Source of the DNA: Salarias fasciatus
Taxonomy: Eukaryota; Chordata; Actinopteri; Blenniiformes; Blenniidae
Direction of reading: 5' to 3'
Length of the DNA stretch: 64,000 nucleotides
NCBI RefSeq assembly: GCF_902148845.1
Contig: NC_043755.1
Span: 7,698,790 to 7,762,789, forward strand
Of the stretch, positions 27,901 through 40,285 are shown in pieces (within the stretch, counting starts at the first letter, position 1; every line of letters begins with the position of its first letter). Below the pieces are notes generated by a model, which saw nothing but the letters and a program-made list of their open reading frames with translations, ran no database searches and was not told the origin of the DNA. Position numbers and translations under genes: made by a program.

Positions 27901-29480
27901 TTCCTCTGTCTTCTCTGTCTTCCTCAGATGGCCCAGATCACATGGCCCTCACAGTGAACGGACTTAACACCACTTCCTTTGCAGTGGGGTCTAATCTGAC
28001 CATGCTGTGTTCAGCACAGTCCCACCCGGCAGCTCAGCTGCACTGGGCTTTCCGAGGAGAGGCGGTGAACGTGTCGGGCTCAGTGCTGCAGCTGCTGGAC
28101 GTCACCGAGGAACAGAGCGGGCCATATTCCTGTCTGGCCTTCAATAATCACACCAACAAGTTCAGCAACATCACCACAAACCTCGACATAGAAGGCGAGT
28201 GTGTTACTGCAGGGACAATGATCTAATCCTCCATTTGTTCTGATCTTTACTTTAATTTTTTGTGCAGAGTTTCCTTTGTCAGGATCCGAACTACACCCAG
28301 TGAATGTGTTTCTTCTGCGCCTGCTGCTGGTGGTTGGATTCATCTCATCTTATCCAGGCAAGTCAACATATTTTACCAAAAGTGCTTCAAAAATATTAAA
28401 CATTTCTGATGATATTAACCTATAAATGGATGTTGCACAGGCTTCTAAGCAACCTGCATGCAACAAAATCCATGTGAGGTTAATTGGCAAGCCTTAACAG
28501 CCCCCAGGTGTGCCTGTGAGTGTTTGTGCTGTCTTTGCCCTGTGATGGATCGGCAGCCTGTCCAGGGCGGACTCTGGCCTCGCCCACTGTTACCTGGGAA
28601 CAATTAAATAACCATTAGGAAATTTTCCGACCCACAGCTTTTCATATCCACTTGATTTACATGGAGACTGAAACTATTAAAGTTGAATGGAATGGGTTTT
28701 AAAAAAAGAAAATCAACAAATCAAATTAAATAGCTATACAAGTGACGCAAAAAATGTAATGGAAACAATGAACAAACAAAAAAAGCTCAAAATAAATACA
28801 CCTGATTCAACAAATTTGAAACCACAAGTCCACAAAGCAAACCAGCACACCTTTGTTGTCCTCCAGCCATTGGCCTTGCATTGTGTCCTCCCAGCTTTAA
28901 TGTTGCCTTCAGTGAATGCACCTGCTCATTTGGATAAAGCAGTGGGATGTGTGTCATGGAGAAAGCGCTCACATGGCCTCTGCAGCTGTAACCACAGCGT
29001 TTCCCTCAGGAACACAGCGAGAGGCTCCCGACTCTAAACCCGGAGTGTCAAACACACAATCCAGCAGTTCGTTCCAATCATTACTGCAAAGCCAAAATTT
29101 CTAAGAAAATATTTACTTAATTTTTTTTCACACGTGTCATGGTTGCTACTAATTGGTTCACATTGGATCATGTTGTTTTAGCGAGACACTGCAGAGCATG
29201 GTGACCCGAGTCAAATAATCTGCGAGCCAGTTTTTGTTGAAATAGTATATTTGCATCACAGCCATACTGTAAGGAGGGATATGTAAAAACATGCAGACTG
29301 AGGGCTGCTGAAACAACTTGTGTTCAGCATCAACAGATTTTGCCTGAAGAGAAATACTATTTAGAGAGCCACAAAAAGTCATTTGTAGCAGTTTTTGATG
29401 CAATAAATTTGTCTTTGTCTTTATTAAAAGGTTTCATATGATATTATTTTACTCTTCCAGACCAACAGAGCAGAAATTGA
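24901..29480 (+). CDS. Gene C: short CEACAM-like surface protein (N-A-B)
   Basis: Six coding exons join in frame to 339 residues: 24901-24952 (signal), 25030-25338 (N domain), 26988-27269 (Ig type A), 27928-28194 (Ig type B, starting Y-G-P), 28268-28357 (hydrophobic) and 29461-29480 (DQQSRN then stop). The N domain (WLGVQQ, DSGEYVV) has no disulfide cysteines, as in CEACAM N domains. The two following domains have the usual Cys, Trp and DQGPFRC or EQSGPYSC motifs. The C-terminus ([19 protein letters not shown]) is either a membrane segment with a six-residue tail or an imperfect GPI signal. No tyrosine motif follows, so it cannot signal directly in the ITIM manner. The last two introns need GC donors (AAG|GCGAGT and CAG|GCAAGT). 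Reading through the second would give an alternative tail ending at about 28426. An AATAAA lies near 29670. Confidence 0.85.
26745..26875 (+). repeat. SINE-like dispersed repeat in an intron of gene C
   Basis: GGGCAGCATGGTGGCAGCTC through GTGGAGTTTGCATGTTCTCC and GTGAGTGCATGGGTTCC matches the head and middle of a widespread fish repeat. Its first part resembles tRNA-derived A- and B-box words, but the boxes are eroded. Confidence 0.6.
28483..28600 (+). repeat. Dispersed fish repeat fragment in an intron of gene C
   Basis: GGTTAATTGGCAAGCC, CCCTGTGATGGATCGGCAGC and CTGTCCAGGGCGGACTCTGG follow the order of the 3' half of the same dispersed family as at 26745. Confidence 0.6.
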
Positions 29481-29679
29481 CCTGTGTGTGAAATGTCTGA
29501 ACCACATTCAAACTTCAGACCTTTTCACCATGAGTCAAGAATGCTAACGGAAACACCACCGCTGTGCGCCGCCCCACTTCTGAATCAATATGTCTTATCA
29601 AAAATCAATATTACTTCTGGTAATAAAAATGTTAAACGTTATTTACCATTGTTTCTTCTCAAAAATTACAATAAAGCAA

Positions 29680-31230
29680 ACATGCAGGGAGATTTTATTG
29701 TATTTGTTGAACAATATTTCCATTTATTTCTATGTTCAGTCATCTCACTTCATGATTTGATACTTTAGTCATACATTTAACTCCTCAATAGTGGATTCTC
29801 TTGGCAGGAGGTACTTTTCTTGGTTAACTAATGGGGATGCGTGAAACAAATAGTTTAAAGAGATTGGCAGGGCAGCAAAAAGTAAGTACGTGAAAAAAAT
29901 ATAGACTATTGTGCATGCCATATGGAAAAATATTCAAATCTCATCCTTACGGAAAAAAATCTCTCTGCAACCTGACCACAGTAAAAGTGTCAAAGGTTGG
30001 CAGCTCTGTCAATAATCTTATATAGTATAAACATTAAAAACGGTCGGAATTTGGCCTGAAGACAAAGAAAAGACTGAGGGAAATCTTTGACCAGGACGGT
30101 ACTTCAGTCAGACGGACAGCCAGGTCTTTAACGTGAGGATTAACCGGAACACGTGCTTCTCTTCCACAGACCTGAGAGACCCTTTCAATCTATGGATTCC
30201 TCTGGTTCAGTGAAGGAAAACTGACGCTGACTTTAAACTCTCCAGCATCGTGTACAATTCTCCCAAAGGCCACAGTTGATGTTGGGAAGTTAATAATGAG
30301 CTTGTGTTTCCTGTGTCTATGCAGTTTCCTGTCTATTCTCCTGTGACTAATGTCAAATGAATACGAGCACATTTTCTGATTTGTTGATTAAAGCATTAAA
30401 ATCATGTGTTTTCCTGTGAACCAGCTTGACGTGTAATCCTTGACCACGTTGAAGAATCAAACAAGAAAACCTGCTTGATCAAAAGTGAAAATATGTTGCA
30501 GAAAATACCTCACAGCCAGACAGCTCAAGCATATCATCAGGTGGAAAACTCCAAAATGCACAATAAACACAGAAATTCCCATTGTACCAGTACTATTGGG
30601 TCATTTAGCTTTATGTGAGATTCTATTTTATGTTACTGCCATCATTATTTAAGAGGATGTGCTGGTTGATAGATGAAAATGATAAAAAAAATTAAAAAAA
30701 CTAATAATCAGAATGATTTCTTTCACATATGAACCATAAGCCCGTCACTGCCATCTGAATAACCAAACAGTATCAGCTTTGTGAAAAACACATCCAACCT
30801 CATTTGAGTATCGTAGGTTATCAAGAAATCATCTGATTTTCAAGAGAGAAAACAGACGGGGTTTTCAGCTGATTCATTTTTCAAAAAGCTTTTAGAGATT
30901 ATCTCATGGAAGATTTGAGAAAACAATAAAAATGAGTCACCTCATGTGTTCACAAGCAGTTTTGCTGTGGGTCTTTGCTTACAGTAAACAGAGAAGGGGA
31001 AAGACCGAGTCCAGCTGAGAAACAGAAAGCCGTCTTTCCTCCTTCTGTATTGACACACACATTAAAAAAAAAAGAGTCGAAACATCTAATGACATGCTTT
31101 ATTAAAGATTTTGAGGGATGACAACTCAATTCTCACATGTTCTATGAGCTTTCTTTATAACACAGTGTTCATCTCCTTTTACTTTCTACTCTGTATGAAG
31201 ACCTGTGATCCCACTGTCGTGACGAGACGT
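29680..31230. other. Interval without a recognised gene between C and the LINE
   Basis: AT-rich sequence follows the gene C 3' end. Only short open frames without recognisable domains are present, and no Ig-type exon could be found on either strand. Confidence 0.4.
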
Positions 31231-31234
31231 TCTC

Positions 31235-32700
31235 AAATCAAATCAAATCAAATCAAATCAAATCAGATTTTATTTATATAGCACTTTTCATATTAATAAA
31301 AACAACGCAAAGTGCTGAACATTAAAAACAGTCATAAAAACAAAAAGAATAAAAACCGCGCCATCAAACAGTATGCACCACACACACACTCACCCTCACA
31401 CTCACCCTCACACTCACACTCACACTCACACTCACACTCACACTCACACTCACACTCACACTCTACCATTAATTCGCACAGAACAGAGGAGACATGGCAT
31501 GGCACTGAGCATCTTAGGGAAAACGCCACCAGTGGGGCCCCCCACACCAAGGGAAGTCGAGGGTCAATTAAAACTGGGGCTCCAGCGCCCGACCCCCGAC
31601 CCCGACAGACCATGGGAACTCGCACACCAAAGTGTGGAGCCCCCAGGCCAGCCAGGACCAGAGTACCCGGGCACAGTAACCCCAGCATTGGACCAGCACC
31701 AACTCCCGGTGTGAAGGACCCCCCTGAGGAAACACTGGAATTAAACAGCTAAAACATAATAAAATATGACACAAAATTAAAATAAGATAATAAGATAGGA
31801 TTATAAAGTCAAAAAAAAAAAAAAAAAAAGTAAAACAAGTTGAATGTGCATAATAAAATAGAATAAAATTACATAAATAAGAATGGAATAAGAGGACTAT
31901 AAAAGGTCAGTTAAAAGCCTGATTAAAAAGGTGTGTTTTCAACCTCCCTTTAAAAATATCAACGGTCTCTGCGGTCCTGAGGTTCTCTGGCAGGCTGTTC
32001 CACAGGCGGGGGCCATAATGGCCAAAAGCCGCCTCACCATGAGTCTTGGTTCTGGCTTTAGGAACACACAATAAGGCACTGCCAGAGGACCTCAGGGCCC
32101 GCGAGGGTCGATAGGGTAAAAACAGATCAGCTAAATAAGAAGGCGCAAGGCCGTTAAGACATTTAAAAACTAATAAGAGAACCTTAAAATCGATCCTGAA
32201 GCGGACAGGGAGCCAATGCAGCGACTGTAAAACCGGTGTAATGTGGGCCCGCCCCCTGGTCCTCGTCAGCACGCGTGCGGCTGCGTTTTGTAATAGCTGT
32301 AAGTTTGAAATATTCTTTTTGGGAAGACCAGAGAGCAAGGCATTACAGTAGTCTAATCTACAGGAGATAAAAGCATGAATTAGCACCTCTGTGCTGGCCT
32401 GAGAGAGAAACGGACGGACTCTAGCTATGTTCTTAAGATGATAAAATCCAATCTTAGTTATGTTTTTTATGTGTGGAATAAAATTTAGCTCAGAGTCAAA
32501 AATCACGCCCAGGTTCTTAACTGATTGTGCTGGTTTAAAATCCCGTAATTTTGGTAAAATCTTCTCTCTCTGACCTTCAGGACCGATAACTAAAACCTCA
32601 GTCTTGTCCTGGTTGAGCTGTAGGAAATTCACTGCCATCCATGACTTGATGTCTGAAATACAGTTAAAAAGGGTTTCTATTGGCCCTGAGTCATCAGGGC
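31235..32700 (-). mobile_element. 5'-truncated L2-like LINE
   Basis: The minus-strand frame 32638-31907 (243 codons) encodes the C-terminal part of a CR1/L2-group reverse transcriptase. Hallmarks are LDYCNALLSGLP, LQNAAARVLTRTR, SLHWLPVRFRIDFK and FGHYGPRLWNSLPENLR. A 3' UTR follows with a CACTCA-type simple repeat (about 31377-31464). The 3' end has the AAGTGCTATATAAATAAA tail and terminal TGATT repeats (31235-31265 on the plus strand as AATCA). The catalytic core is missing, so the copy cannot move itself. The truncation point near 32690 carries a short perfect hairpin. Confidence 0.9.
31377..31464 (+). repeat. (CACTCA)n simple repeat inside the L2-like 3' UTR
   Basis: Alternating CACTCA and CCTCACACT units run for about 88 bases. 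The His-Ser, Thr-His and Cys-Glu open frames reported across it are translations of the repeat. Confidence 0.9.
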
Positions 32701-33105
32701 CAATAGAAGCCTCGTTGCTTCTCTGAGTCTTCGTAGAGAAGCCTCGTTGCTTCTCTGAGTCTCTTATGAAATTCTCACGTGTGATTCTCTCGGTTGATCA
32801 TAAGTTACAGAATGTCAGCTTGCAGTTTACAGTAAATGGACGCTCCTAGGTGTGACCAGTGAAAACCTCGGAGCACCAGGGCAAAACAAGGTGTGTCGAG
32901 GACTGGGAGGAGGCTCGCCGATGGTCGTGGTTTGCATTTTCATCAAGAGAGCAGAGACGTGAAGGGATGTAAAGCAAATATCACTTGATGTGAAGCCTTT
33001 GTCCAAACCATTATCGCTGGATTTGAATTGCTGTGAAGCCAGAGGGAAATTGTGTTTGCCTAGCGGAAAGAAACCTTTCCCGAAGAGGAGAAGCTAAAGA
33101 GCAGA

Positions 33106-36100
33106 ATGGCGTCTTCACGGATGTTCGTCCTGATTTTGATCATCATTACCTTCACAGGTAAAGATGGATTACATTCAAACTGAATTAATTCACTCTCGTA
33201 TTTCTACATTGTTTTCACTGGTCAGTAAATTTGTCTCTCCCGTGTTTCCAGATCATGGCAGCAGCCAGAGCATTTCAGCCTCGGAGAACCCCCTGGCAGT
33301 GGGCAGCAACGTGACCCTCTTCAGCACGACCACCGTCACTCAAGGGCTATGGTCGTTCAACAGCACGCTGGTCGTGTTTGTGTCCCCAGTCGGCAGCATT
33401 GTTGTTGCTCCTTGGACAGACCGGGCAGTATACAATCCGAACACTTCGTCGCTCACTATAGAGTCTGTGAAAGTGGAGGACTCTGGCGTGTTCGCCTTGC
33501 AGTCTACAGACGGCTTTCGGGGAGAAATAACGCTGTCGGTTCAAGGTAAGGAAATTCTCACAAACTCATGGGTTCTCAGATTTCAATAAACTTCAACCTG
33601 ACACACATGGGTCACTTCTCCTTTTCTTGAAGTTTATAATTTATTATACTGAAAAGCTCCTAAATCTGTTAATGTTCAACCAGCAGCAATGGACAGAGAG
33701 TCACAGAGATCCTGAAGTTAATGCTCTTTGTGTTTCATGATAGTTTGTGTTTTGAGTCTTTCCCTTAATTTTTGTTTACCTTCAGTTGTGACTTATATTT
33801 TCTTTACTTGCACAACTTGGTTTTTGTCTGGTTTTGCACGCCCACCTCAGATTTTCCCAGCCTGACAGCTGCAGTGGTTTTGTGAATTTACACACTTCCC
33901 ATCTGGCATTTTAGCGTTGAATCAACGTCAGGTATCATGATGATGTTGATTAACTGTTGAATTTTGTTTCGATTTTGCAAATCTGATCAACGTTGAAATT
34001 GCAACGTTATTTCAACGTCATGTCTTCAACCATGAATCAATGTTGGTTTTAGTTCAACTGAGCAGTATAGCAGCAAAAGTGCAGAAAATTAAAAACTAAA
34101 TTAACCACCAGGCTTGCAGTCTGAGGTTCAGGTATATTCTTTCAGTCATTTATGCTTTTCATTGCAGAGAGGTGAAACCCGGGATCCTAACTCACGACTT
34201 ACTGTTCAGCGAGCATCAGCCTTACCTGTTGAGCTATTAGTTTATTGAACATTTAATGTGTAAATCGGAGGGTGACCACTAGTTTGCAGAAAATTACTTA
34301 TCCTGAAATACAGTGCAATATACACGAAACAAAGTGGTGGTTTTAAAGATGCTTCTTTTGCGTTTCACCAAAGTTCACAATTCGATGGAATTACGTACTA
34401 AATTTAACCTCTGGAGTGGCTCTTTTATTAGACATAATTCTATCTTTACGAGACAATGAAAACAAGCAGAATCAAAGAAAATGAAATACAAGACGGGGGT
34501 TAACATTCACATAAACATTTTTTCCAATGGTAAATTTATCAACGTTGTCTGGATGTTGAAACAACGTTGTTTTTCAACTGACACATTTCAGCTAAATTTT
34601 TAGAAGTCATGATTTTAAAAATACTGACGATTAAATATACGTTTAAAAAATGTTGATATTTCAATGTTGAATCCACAATGAGTTTACGACACAACTTCAA
34701 CCATTTAGTGTCAACGTTGTTTTGACGTTGAATTCATGTTTTTCATCAACTGACATTATTTCAGCTAAATTTCAACGTTTAAGGTCGGTTGAATGCCAGC
34801 TGGGTTAACAACCTGCCTTTTTTCCAAATTGTTGAAAAAGTTAAAAATGTGGGAAAAGTTAAGAGTATCCTGGTTTAGAATATACATTTCTGCCATAAGG
34901 ATGAAATACTCTGTTTAAACTTTTATGGGAAGTGATGACGTTGAGGCTAGAGAAGTGGGATTGGGCGTTCATAGGTTTGATTCCCACAGCAGATAGACCA
35001 TCATTTGACCTAAAGTAAGGACCTTGAGCCTGATCAGCAGGAGCAAACGAGAAATACGATCAGTAAATGTGGAGAATGGAAATTTCCTCAAGGGATGAAT
35101 AAAGAATGATGAGTTCAGTTATGATTGTAAACAATGAGAGACATGACTGTTGATTAAAAGGTGATGAGGCTGGAACAATCACTGTGGCGAGTCAAAATAT
35201 CTCGTGCGTGGCCGCTGTGGCACGTACACAACCAACATCACGCATGTGCACGACTGGAGTCTCGCACGCGGCGTACGTGCACATGGCCAGTGGTCCGCAG
35301 TGAGAGGAAAAAAACTTGACCAAGACGTTGTTTGTGAAGACGCCAGACTGTTTAGAGGGACTGTTTCTTTGATGACAGGTGAAACATGGGAAGGATTTTA
35401 ATTGTTTTTATAGCAAATAATTAGTTGTTACGCCTTTAAAGTCATGCCTCTATTGGACTTTGGGGGGCAGTGTAGAGTCACTTTTACTCCATCTTCTGGC
35501 CTTCAAACTCCAAGGTACAGTGGTTTAAACAGGCTGTAGTGGTTGAAGATCATTAACATCCCTTTTAGTTAGACTTTGCCCCTGTGTGGAGCAAGAGCTC
35601 CAGTTACTGAAGGATCAGTGGTGCTTCTTTGGTTCAAGACACCATCTGGTGGTGCAATGTTGTACTGCAAGACTCTACAGGCGGAATAACTGGTTTTGGT
35701 TAGTTTAACGACAGCACATCATAATGGTCCCTAAGAAATTCTTGTCTTTATTTTGTAATTTTTTTTCCTTTAATAATTCATTTTTTTTATTATTATTTTC
35801 ATTTGTTTTTTTTGTTTTTCATTTAGAAAATTTCAGCTATACAGATAGAATTTGAAGAAGCTACTTCTGCTTATACAGCCGACTCTTTCAGCTGTTTATT
35901 GGCGTATCAAATGTTGTTTATTTAATTTTTTTTTTCCAATGCACATTTGAGGTGAACTCACATTTGAATATGAAGATTTAACTCGGTGACACAGAATATG
36001 ACAAAATGACTTTTTACGTCTATCGTACCTCCTGTAATTCTACCTTGTTTTTGTGCTTCTTCGCATGTTTCCTGCATTGTGGGACTCATATCATGGTTCG

Positions 36101-39100
36101 ACCCATACTGAATTACATCAAATGACTAGATGGACTTTAATAACAGACTTGTTCAACCTGTTTTCAACCTAACCTGACAAGTTGCTTGTTATTTCTTTCT
36201 CTGCAGTGCCGATTTCAGATGTGACCCTGCAGGCAAACGCAACACATCTGGTGGAACACAATGACACAGTCGTTCTCACCTGCTCCGTGTCCAGCGGCAC
36301 GTCGCTGTCCTACACATGGCTGAGAGGAAACTCGACCGTCGTACTGGGCGGAAACACATATCTGAGTAACGGAGGTGCCGTTCTGACAATAAAGAGCGTG
36401 AGCCACCGTGACCAGGGGCCGTTCAGATGCAACGTGTCCAACGGCATCAGCCATGAAGTCAGTAACCATGTATACCTGAACATCAGCTGTAAGTCACGAC
36501 AGAAAACACTCCCATGCACGAGCATCCGGATGGAGAAAGTGCAACTGGAGGACTAACTTCTCAGAATATTTTTTCTCTTTTTGCCTCATCAGATGGGCCG
36601 AGTAATGTGTCGCTAACAGTCATGCCCGCCATGATGAAATCACACAAAACAGGTTCAAACGTCACTCTGTGGTGCTCAGCCGAGTCCAGTCCTCCAGCGA
36701 CTGTCCACTGGATGTTTAATGGAGTGGCCCTCAACAAATCTGGGCCGTATCTTAAGCTGGAAAATGTTACGGAGAGCGACGCGGGAACTTACACATGCGT
36801 CCTTCACAACTCTGTGACCTCCAGGTTCAGCAGCAAGAGTGTCAGGATCTGGGTTTTAGGTACCATGCTTACTTACTCTCTTTCTGCAAATAAAACAAAA
36901 ACTAATCTCTCTTTTCCAGCTGTAATTCTTATTTATCTGATCCCAGTAACTGTTGAATTTAAATTCCAAGCAACCTTTTCATTTCCACAGATCCGTTAAC
37001 GTCTGTTGTGGTGAATCATACCGGACCGGCTATACTCCACGAGTCCTTCACTCTGAAATGTGAAGTCTCCGGAACTGTTGAGCACATTGTTTGGAAAAAG
37101 GATGGATATCCTATTTCTGCTGACAATACAACCATGTTTGGCATGGGCAACAAAACGCTGACTCTCGACCCGGTGCAGCATTCAGACGCTGGACATTATG
37201 AATGTCAAGCTTTCAATTCAGTGAGCAACATGACGAGCAGCCCCTATGACGTCAAGGTTTACTGTAAGTATTTATCATCTTTTATACCATCAACTCTGAA
37301 TGGTTTACTGTTCATGTTTATTTCCCTTTAGCTGCAAACAGTCAGAGCCAAATAATGGTGACTCCATGAAGTCCCATCTAATTTTTGGTCTTATGTTTTT
37401 AAGTCGTACATTTCTCCATTTGCACATTGGTTGCAAATGGTTTGAAATTCATTTTGGAACAAGAAATTAAAGTTAAAAGCTGAATTTTGTCAAAACTGCA
37501 TCACTTATCTACGCATCTTATGCATGTTATTAGTTTACCTGCAACTTTGGAAAGTAACTCCTGTATTACTTTAGTTGTCTCTCTCTTGTTTGGACGTTTA
37601 AATAATGTGAAAAAAGCCATATTCACTGTCGTGATGATACGGTGTTTAAGCTATAAATTAAGCTATACTACAATTCAACTATGCTTTATCGCCATTAAAA
37701 CTGATTTCTTGTGTTCAGATGGACCAAAGATGGCAATGATCACAGGACCACATTACGCAAAGACGGGAGACAACGTCACTTTCATCTGCAATGCCACGTC
37801 AAAACCGCCGAGCCATTACAAATGGTATTTCAACGGCGATATGGTTTCCAACATGTCTGTGTACGTCACACCTCCTCTCACCCTGAACATGAGTGGGAAG
37901 TACGTCTGCAAGGCCTTCAACCACATCACGGGCAAAAACAGCAGCGCCTACAAAATGCTCACAGTCGTGGGTGAGACTTGGTTTTGTTTTAATGCAAATA
38001 TATGAAAGGAAAATGTGTGTCAAAAAGGAACCTAACAGCTGCTGTGGGGTATATTTTGTTTTTTTAGATCCAATAACACATGTACACGTGGTTTCATCAA
38101 TGGGTCCTGCCATGGAGGGTTATCCATACAACTTGACATGCAATGTGACAGGACCCCCTGATCACATATACTGGATGAAGGACGGAGCGATGCTGCATGA
38201 AGACAACACGACTTCTTTCTACATGGGCAACAAAACAGTCATGTTCATGCCGGCGGATCGTTACGACTCCGGACACTACCGGTGTAAAGCTGGCAACGCT
38301 GTGGGGAGCGTGACCAGCTATCCGTACATGCTCCTTGTCAACTGTGAGTGAAATATTTGTGTATTTTAATATAACAAAAAGTCGATCTGTAAAGGCGTTG
38401 TTGTCTAATTTCTTCTTTCTTGGTTGCAGACGGACCAGAAAAGCCCATCATCCAGGGGCCAGCCTACGCTGAGGCAGGAAGCCATGCTGTTTTTAGCTGT
38501 TCTGCCATGTCAGCGCCTCCCAGCACATACAGCTGGTGGTACAACAACAATTCTGTCTCCAACACCTCCATGTTTAAGATCGGCCCTTTGTCTTTGAACA
38601 TGAGCGGAGAGTTGACCTGTAAGGCCTACAATAATGTGACGGGGAAGACGAGCCGCAGCTCCAAGATGCTCAAAGTCATCGGTATGAAATAGGACGTGTA
38701 CTTTGGAATGACATGATTCTAAAATATCAAATTAAATGAACTGTGATGAAGATATCTAACCCCATGATCTTACTGTGTGTTGCGTCTGCAGAGCCCATTG
38801 AGTCAGTGATGATCCACAACAGCTCAATTCCCATCGACAAGGAAAACTTCACTCTGACCTGTGTCGTCGTTGGACCCTACGACTCCATCTACTGGATGAA
38901 GGACAACAAAACACTCAGCATGAACTCCTCCAACACTCACCCTCACACGTACTACCACATGGAAAACAACAGCCTGCACTTCTCCCCGCTCACAAGATAC
39001 AACGACGGGTCTTACCGGTGTGTCGCCACCAACAAGGCTGCTCACCATAAGAGTCCTCCCTACATGCTGCTGGTCAACTGTAAGTCGACTTATTGGAAAC

Positions 39101-40228
39101 ATCTCGACTTTTATTCTAAAATGCTGCACAACAAAACTTTCAGATGGCTACATTATGCAATATGTAGTCATTTGTAATGGGTCAAGAACTGCAACTCTGC
39201 TCTCTATTATATAGAATAACATATGTAGGACAGAAATACACTAGGACAATCAATTGAAGATCCTACATGGAACTGGAAGTACAGTATCAAATATCAACCT
39301 GAGCATGTCCAGTGTAACCATGTATAGAGGTGTTTAAACAGTGTATACATAAACATTTTACGAGCTAATATATAAAATTACATAACAATTCTGCTCCAAA
39401 TTTGTAAATAACAGAATGACTGATGAATGAAACATTGGTATTATTTGCAACATTACTTGGATGAAAACACATTATGTCCAAAGCAGGAGAATGATGAACA
39501 TAACAATGGGGGGAAATACAACTTTCTGATCATATTACTGTACACATTGAACCTAAAGGGCTTTTCATGAATCACTTTTCAAACATGGTGTAAGTCAGGT
39601 TCTCAACCACGAAAAGAAATCCTGTACAGGAAATAACATCATGGTTGTGAAAAAGAAATCCCGTAGGAAATTTATTCCATGAAGAGATTTTTTTCAAGCT
39701 TCAGATGTGAAAAAAGTTAAACTTTACAACATCATTGATTTACAGTTTAGCAAATTTGACATTGAGCCAAAGTGAAAAAGTAGCTCCATCTGAACAGCAC
39801 TTTAGAGAGTAAAACTGTATTTGCACTCAATTTATTTTTATTTACCCTGAGATCAGCAGGATCTTGGTGTTTAATTAAAAAACTCCTAGTCCTACTCCGA
39901 GTCTTCAAAATTTCTTCCTCATTTGGAGTCAACAACACATAATAGCAGTTTTTACAATGAAGCTTTTGAATATAATTGCATTAAATAAAGTAAGTCTGGC
40001 TGACATAATGGACTGGATGACTTTCGAAAGCCTGGCTCGGAAATAAAAAAAATGGAAATAAAAAGCTTAGCGTGATTTTAGACTCACTTAAATACCTCAG
40101 GAATATTAGCTGAGATGTTGAAAAATTGTGTTGTATTTCTCAGCTTTTTTAAATCTCTTTTTTTACTTGTAAGTTTTTTCCTCCTGCATATTGTTTTTCT
40201 TGGTTTTATGATCTCATTTTTTATTATT

Positions 40229-40285
<57 letters not shown>

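Noticed and set aside
31312-31752. 146-codon open frame with Pro/Ser/His-rich sequence
   Set aside because: It lies in the 3' UTR of the L2-like LINE, across a simple repeat and antisense to the element.
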